From: Parachlamydiaceae bacterium
GTDB lineage: Bacteria; Chlamydiota; Chlamydiia; Chlamydiales; Parachlamydiaceae
NCBI GenBank assembly: GCA_013813265.1
Contig: JACCRY010000012.1
Location: 1 to 39,556, forward strand
Length of the DNA stretch: 39,556 bases
Direction of reading: 5' to 3'
Shown here: positions 35,449 through 39,556 of the stretch, in pieces
Numbering within the stretch: position 1 is the stretch's first letter
Layout of the letters: the number at the start of each line of letters is the position of its first letter
Notes under the pieces: generated by a model
What the model saw: the letters and a program-made list of their open reading frames with translations, nothing else
Told to the model about the DNA's origin: nothing
Databases searched by the model: none
Position numbers and translations under genes: made by a program

Positions 35449-36657
35449 ATGAACATCCCCTCAGGCTCTTGTCAATATACCAACTCTTCTCAATATATAG
35501 TTTCACGAAACCCTTTTAAATATGCAGGACATCAAGAAGACTACGAAAATAAAGTTTCCTCGATTATTTCTCTAGGATTGAAGAAAGTTCAAAATTGTCC
35601 CCTTGATGAAGATAATTTGTCTAAACTTTTTTTTGAATTATTGGAAGACTTTGGTAAAAAACGCCAACAGCTGGCTCTGAATCATAAAACAGAGAGAGCA
35701 AAAGAATTTGGTCGGAGACGAGACCTGCCTTGTGAAGACTTTAGTGAATTTCATTGCACTTTATTACATAAAGACTATTCGGAATACAACCTAAAGATTC
35801 TATCTACCTTTGTAGAATTAATGAAAGATTTAAATCTATGGGAAAAATCAGATCAAATTAAAATAAAAGAAATAAAAGATGCTACTTCCTCCTTTGAAAT
35901 AAAAGTGATCGAAAAACAACATCTTGAAAAATTCAACTGGCATCTTCCCTATGAATTTCCTTCTTATGTTCCAGTCGACCTCCTGGACAAAAAAAGAACT
36001 GTAGGCCTCAATGAAAAAGAAGCGATAATTGTTCTATTGGCCATAAAAAAAATTAAAATTTCAAACCCTGATTTATACACTAAAATGAAGATGCATACTT
36101 CATTCATGTATATTCAAAAACACTATCCATCTCCAAGAATGATTTTTTTAGAAAGTGGTTTTCAATGTAGAGAAGGCAAAGAAGAAAATCTTAAATCATT
36201 TAATGTAGTTGCAACAAGTCGTATTAAGGTGAACGGAAAAGCATATGCTGCATCCCAGTACGTTACATGGCTATATAGAGATTTTATAACAAATCCTCTT
36301 GAAAGAATGAAAGAGTGTTCGAAAGTGGTGATCATGCATCAAGATAAATTTCTTATTGAAGAGACATTAAAAGAAATATCAAAGATTTTTGCAAAAATTG
36401 TTCTTTGGGATAAAAAAGATTCTCAAGAACTTAAAAATACAATGGCAATTTTTAGGCGTTATTTTGCGCATGCAATGCCTAAAGAAAGAGGAAGTGCGGC
36501 TGAGGCTGAATGGTACGAACGAGTTCTCTATCTATTTCATAACTATGTTGTTGCCTACAACAACAAGACAATGATTGATCTTGAAGCTTTGATAACCCCC
36601 CTTGATTCACAATTTGTAGCCAACTATCCTACTATGATTGAGTTGACACCTTTATAG
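35449..36657 (+). CDS. Soluble protein of unknown function, effector island
   Basis: 402 residues, no signal peptide and no hydrophobic segment. Rich in Lys, Glu and aromatic residues, mostly helical by pattern. The most distinctive stretch is FAHAMPKERGSAAEAEWYER (about residues 347-366), which has the look of a conserved catalytic or structural motif, but I cannot assign a family. TATAAT (35433-35438) lies only 10 bases upstream of the ATG, and AGG five bases upstream, so the mRNA leader would be very short if this is the true -10. It follows the two Inc-like genes on the same strand, separated by about 230 bases. A host-directed role is a guess from location. Confidence 0.75.
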   Translation: MNIPSGSCQYTNSSQYIVSRNPFKYAGHQEDYENKVSSIISLGLKKVQNCPLDEDNLSKLFFELLEDFGKKRQQLALNHKTERAKEFGRRRDLPCEDFSEFHCTLLHKDYSEYNLKILSTFVELMKDLNLWEKSDQIKIKEIKDATSSFEIKVIEKQHLEKFNWHLPYEFPSYVPVDLLDKKRTVGLNEKEAIIVLLAIKKIKISNPDLYTKMKMHTSFMYIQKHYPSPRMIFLESGFQCREGKEENLKSFNVVATSRIKVNGKAYAASQYVTWLYRDFITNPLERMKECSKVVIMHQDKFLIEETLKEISKIFAKIVLWDKKDSQELKNTMAIFRRYFAHAMPKERGSAAEAEWYERVLYLFHNYVVAYNNKTMIDLEALITPLDSQFVANYPTMIELTPL

Positions 36658-36868
36658 TGTACTACAGTAAATCTGAATGAGTGAATTAGACCTGCGCAAC
36701 TTTATTTTTGTATCCTATGCCACTAGTAAATCAGTGCGTTTAAATTGTCTGCTTGAGGACTTAAAGGACAATTGGTCAAATTACAATTTTTTGCCTTGTT
36801 CTTCCTTTAGTCTCTTGTGTCCCTAAGGTCCCTTGAACTGCAGGTTTAGGGACGCTCCCTAGGATCGC
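36658..36868. other. Intergenic stretch with a small hairpin
   Basis: Convergent intergenic region. TAGGGA-CGC-TCCCTA (36847-36861) is a perfect stem just beyond the rsmD stop. No T run follows. GTCCCT-type words are repeated around 36810-36860, similar to those at 10950-10985. No gene seen. Confidence 0.5.
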
Positions 36869-37450
36869 TTAGCGCTTTCTAAATTCACATAAGGTTGCCT
36901 TTCCAGCTTTTCTTGAGCTTACCAACATGAGTGTTTGCAAGTTAAGCTTTTCTGGAGAAAATGGAGTGATGTCTTCAAGAAAGAAATATCCATTTTCAGT
37001 AAGAATAGGAAGGGTATCGATCGCGATAAGGAGTTGCTCACTATATGAAAAAAGCTTTCCTTCGAAATTTCCCTGTTTCTCATAGGGTGGATCGGCATAA
37101 ATGAGATCGAACTGCTTTCCATTCGCTGCAAATTTTTTAAGCATTGTGAAAACATCTCCACATACAAATGTGGCTCTACTTTCTAACTTAAGAGCTTCGA
37201 TATTTTTTTTGATGCAGGTGGCGCATTCCTTACTACTGTCAATCAAAAGAGCACTTTTGGCTCCACGACTCAAAGCTTCTAAACCGATTGCTCCGGAACC
37301 TGCAAAAAGATCCAGAAAAGTTGCATCATCTACGGAATTTTGGCAGATATTAAAAACGGCTTCTCGAAGGCGTGAGGAGGTAGGGCGGGTCAATGCGCTT
37401 TTTGGAGCGCTTAAAATTCTATTTTTATGAGTGCCGGCAATGATTTGCAT
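36869..37450 (-). CDS. rsmD: 16S rRNA (guanine966-N2)-methyltransferase RsmD
   Basis: Methylates G966 of 16S rRNA with S-adenosylmethionine during assembly of the small subunit. 193 residues, normal for the family. The N-terminal IIAGTHKNR and TRPTSSRLREAVFNI (about 20-34) are typical of RsmD; the SAM-binding loop is LDLFAGSGAIGLEALSRGA (about 45-63) and the catalytic motif is DLIYADPPY (about 115-123). It lies 27 bases downstream of the MFS gene and may be read with it. Confidence 0.95.
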   Translation of the reverse strand: MQIIAGTHKNRILSAPKSALTRPTSSRLREAVFNICQNSVDDATFLDLFAGSGAIGLEALSRGAKSALLIDSSKECATCIKKNIEALKLESRATFVCGDVFTMLKKFAANGKQFDLIYADPPYEKQGNFEGKLFSYSEQLLIAIDTLPILTENGYFFLEDITPFSPEKLNLQTLMLVSSRKAGKATLCEFRKR

Positions 37451-37477
37451 TAAAGAGCTCTACTATTTTCTATCGTT

Positions 37478-38734
37478 TCATTCATTAATGCGAATTTTTA
37501 CTTGGCTGGTTTCTTTTTGATTAAACGATAGGCTCAAAATAAGCGCAGCAAGCAAAATCATGCCACTTCCAATAAAAATAGGCATCGAAATGCTAATTCC
37601 TAGTAGCGGGCCTGCAATTAAAGGGCTGATTGCAAAAGCCAAGGACTCTACAGATTGTAAAATTCCCAAAGTTTCACCTTGTTGTTCCTCATTAACGGAA
37701 TTAGAAACAGCAGCAGCAGCGGTTGGCCAAAAGAGAGCAATGCAAAACTGTTGTATAGGAATGTAGAACCATAGTCCAAAAGGATTTGAATGAATCAACA
37801 GCATTCCAATAGAAAGACTGCATCCAACAAGCCCCCAGAAAAGGACGTAATAGTTAGAGAATCGAGAAACGATAGGACGAATCAGGAGTCCACAACTCAC
37901 TGCATAAAATAAGGCTCCGTAAGCAAAATTGTAGCCCACAGCTTTCTGGTCAAATCCAAAGTCTTTTATCCAAACCACAGGAATAAATTCCCAATAAAAT
38001 GACCATCCGACACATGCGAAGAAGACGCAGCCAAATAAGAAACGCAACTGTTTGGAAATCAAAGCTTTTTTAATATTTTCAATTCCTTGCAGAATGCTTA
38101 ATTTAGAAGCAATTTTAGGGGTATAGGATTCTTCAAAGAAGAAGATTACTAGAAACAAGTTGATGAAAATAAGGCCTGCTGCTCCCAAAAACGCGACAGA
38201 ATAGCCTTGAATAAATCCAATATGCATCTCTGAAGAAAGGCCGCCAATCAGAGGGCCCAAAGTAAATCCAAGTCCCATGGCCATATTTAATAAACCAAAA
38301 TTTTTAGCTTTATCTTCATTTGAACTGATGTCTGCAAGGGCCGCATTCACAACGGCGGCAGTACCACCTGCAATCCCAACGCCAACACGTGACAAAAGGA
38401 GTAGGATTAAATTACCCTGGATGACAGCAAAGATTGCAATGAGATATCCAATAAGGCCCACAGCTAGACTGGGAATTAGAATTTTTTTTCTGCCATATTG
38501 ATCAGACAAGATTCCAAGAAGCGGAGCGCTAAAAAACTGTGTGATAGGCATCATCGCTAATAGAATTCCAAGGCATGTCCCTCGCATCGCATCTGAAGTG
38601 GTGTCTGATAAAAAAAGGCAGTTGCTCGAGTATAGCATTGAAGAAAACATTGGGTATACAAGACCAATTCCAATGAAGTCAATAAATCCAATAAAGGCAA
38701 TTATAAATAAGCTGATTGTTTGTTTAGAAAACAT
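37478..38734 (-). CDS. Major facilitator superfamily transporter (DHA1/TetA-like)
   Basis: 418 residues with about twelve hydrophobic segments. Motif A between segments 2 and 3 is clear (GILSDQYGRKK, about 75-85), followed by SRVGVGIAGGTAAVVNAALA (segment 4, with motif B Arg) and GLGFTLGPLIGG (motif C, typical of proton-driven export). This places it among drug- or metabolite-exporting DHA1 proteins; the substrate cannot be told. Start supported by AGGAT seven bases upstream. Confidence 0.9.
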   Translation of the reverse strand: MFSKQTISLFIIAFIGFIDFIGIGLVYPMFSSMLYSSNCLFLSDTTSDAMRGTCLGILLAMMPITQFFSAPLLGILSDQYGRKKILIPSLAVGLIGYLIAIFAVIQGNLILLLLSRVGVGIAGGTAAVVNAALADISSNEDKAKNFGLLNMAMGLGFTLGPLIGGLSSEMHIGFIQGYSVAFLGAAGLIFINLFLVIFFFEESYTPKIASKLSILQGIENIKKALISKQLRFLFGCVFFACVGWSFYWEFIPVVWIKDFGFDQKAVGYNFAYGALFYAVSCGLLIRPIVSRFSNYYVLFWGLVGCSLSIGMLLIHSNPFGLWFYIPIQQFCIALFWPTAAAAVSNSVNEEQQGETLGILQSVESLAFAISPLIAGPLLGISISMPIFIGSGMILLAALILSLSFNQKETSQVKIRINE

Positions 38735-38821
38735 TTGCTATCCTAAATTTAATACAATTATATTAGCTCTTTAAATAAAAGTAAATAGAAAACGTTGGTA
38801 TTAGTTATCTTCACATTATCT

Positions 38822-39232
38822 TTAGATAACCTCAAGATACTTTGCAACAACCCATGCAATGGCAAGAACGCCTGCAGAGATAAATATCCATAATGAATTG
38901 GGAAACCACTTAATTCCTGCTCCAGGATTTCCTCTGACTTCCAATGTTCCAATTCCATAAGAAAATTCTTGGTGGACTGCACGATTAAAAACCAAAGGAT
39001 TTTCCTTGATGATTTTCTCGCCATCGATTCCGAGAAAAATCGCATATTGCTTAACGAAACCTTGAGCATAAACAGGCGAAATGAGTTTTTGAACTTCCCC
39101 CTCTTCGATAGAATGCAAGTAGCTCATGCGAATAGAAGTCGCATTTTCCACTTCTTTAAGGGATAGATTAAGCTCTTTGCGACGAACTTTAAAAATATCG
39201 CCAAAGTTTTTAGTTTCTAAGTTTTCTTTCAT
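38822..39232 (-). CDS. RodZ-like helix-turn-helix membrane protein
   Basis: 136 residues from ATG 39232; an extension to a TTG at 39316 is open but adds sequence unlike the family, and neither start has a good binding site. The N-terminal helix-turn-helix (FKVRRKELNLSLKEVENATS, then YLHSIEEGE and PVYAQGFVKQYAIFLGID) matches the cytoplasmic domain of RodZ, which links MreB filaments to the membrane. A single membrane segment (SLWIFISAGVLAIAWVVAKY) is at the very C-terminus, so the periplasmic domain is missing. Chlamydial RodZ is also of this short form. A role in MreB-based division is inferred. Confidence 0.85.
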   Translation of the reverse strand: MKENLETKNFGDIFKVRRKELNLSLKEVENATSIRMSYLHSIEEGEVQKLISPVYAQGFVKQYAIFLGIDGEKIIKENPLVFNRAVHQEFSYGIGTLEVRGNPGAGIKWFPNSLWIFISAGVLAIAWVVAKYLEVI

Positions 39233-39434
39233 GATATGTTTGTGTAAAAGTTGAAATGCAAACGGTCTGTTTTCATTATGCATAAGATCATAATATGAGG
39301 GAATTGCAAATCTCAAAATTCTGTTTTTTCCTAATTTCGCGATGCAATTAAGATCATGGATTCTATTTTCGATCGCGGAAGCGATTTAACGTAAAAGCCC
39401 CGCGTGAAGTGCAAGGCCGGCAGGTCTGTAGCGG

Positions 39435-39556
39435 GTGCGCCCAGCATGGGCATATCCTAGATGATGAGAGATCATTCATAACCCTTATAGGAGGGAATAT
39501 GTAGACGAAAGCAAGGGTGTCCGAAGAAATCAATTCGTAACTCCACAATAGTGGAC
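39435..39556 (+). mobile_element. Probable 5' end of a group II intron (runs off the window)
   Basis: GTGCGCCCAGCATGGGC starts at 39435; GUGYG is the conserved 5' end of group II introns, and the GCCC-AGCAT-GGGC hairpin right behind it is typical of many bacterial ones. Further on, GACGAAAGCAAGGGTGTCCG near 39508-39527 fits the domain I region of such introns. The maturase gene and domains V-VI would lie beyond the right edge. Just upstream, ATCGC-GGAA-GCGAT (39372-39385) is a small hairpin with a GNRA-type loop. The strand is inferred from the 5' motif. Confidence 0.65.

Overview
The window looks like a chromosomal segment of an amoeba-associated chlamydia (Parachlamydiaceae-like: Parachlamydia, Protochlamydia or Neochlamydia group). 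The evidence is an hrcA-grpE-dnaK operon with a chlamydial-type HrcA that has a C-terminal tail; a nusB-murB pair; a RodZ-like protein without a periplasmic domain; and several proteins with long paired hydrophobic segments like chlamydial inclusion-membrane (Inc) proteins. Next to these are eukaryote-like or host-targeting proteins: a Fic protein, a BTB-like protein, and a protein with two ubiquitin-like domains. The DNA is AT-rich, with a few GC-richer structured patches between genes. The genus is an inference.

Layout. 1-470: a rearranged partial copy of dnaK. 783-2132: an ATPase of the AAA_14/DUF4143 type behind an operator-like promoter. 2191-6051: the heat-shock operon dnaK-grpE-hrcA on the minus strand, with a strong sigma70-type promoter and a CIRCE operator; dnaK carries a +1 frameshift in an A7 run. 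6333-7571: a CPA2-type cation/proton antiporter. 7572-8211: non-coding DNA with two inverted-repeat elements. 8212-10581: an Inc-like membrane protein and a secreted protein of unknown function, divergently arranged. 10600-11575: non-coding structured DNA around a small Cys-rich secreted protein gene. 11576-14799: recD2 and a phospholipase D-like gene, overlapping by 4 bases. 15028-16376: an endonuclease/exonuclease/phosphatase-family gene broken by three frameshifts. 16485-17717: a second AAA_14/DUF4143-like ATPase behind two palindromes. 18027-19790: an Inc-like Fic protein, followed by hairpin repeats whose stems covary.

19956-23459 is a housekeeping block on the minus strand (nusB, murB, PHP phosphoesterase, folC). 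23460-24200 is non-coding apart from a 29-codon gene for a bS22/mS38-like ribosomal protein. mnmG and glgP follow on the plus strand. 28852-30715 is a BTB-like gene bracketed by 111-bp inverted repeats. 30765-31403 is a small membrane protein. 31610-36657 is an island of three effector-like genes on the plus strand; the first two share an Inc-like N-terminal module but have unrelated C-termini, and the second carries two ubiquitin-like domains. 36869-39232 holds rsmD, an MFS transporter and a RodZ-like gene on the minus strand. The window ends in what looks like the 5' end of a group II intron.

Reading it together: housekeeping blocks alternate with accessory genes that probably act on the host (membrane insertion, AMPylation, ubiquitin pathway). 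The accessory genes sit next to repeats, gene fragments and an intron, which points to frequent rearrangement. The strongest candidate for something undescribed is the 31610-35214 pair: a shared Inc-like membrane anchor attached to different cargo, one of which mimics ubiquitin twice.
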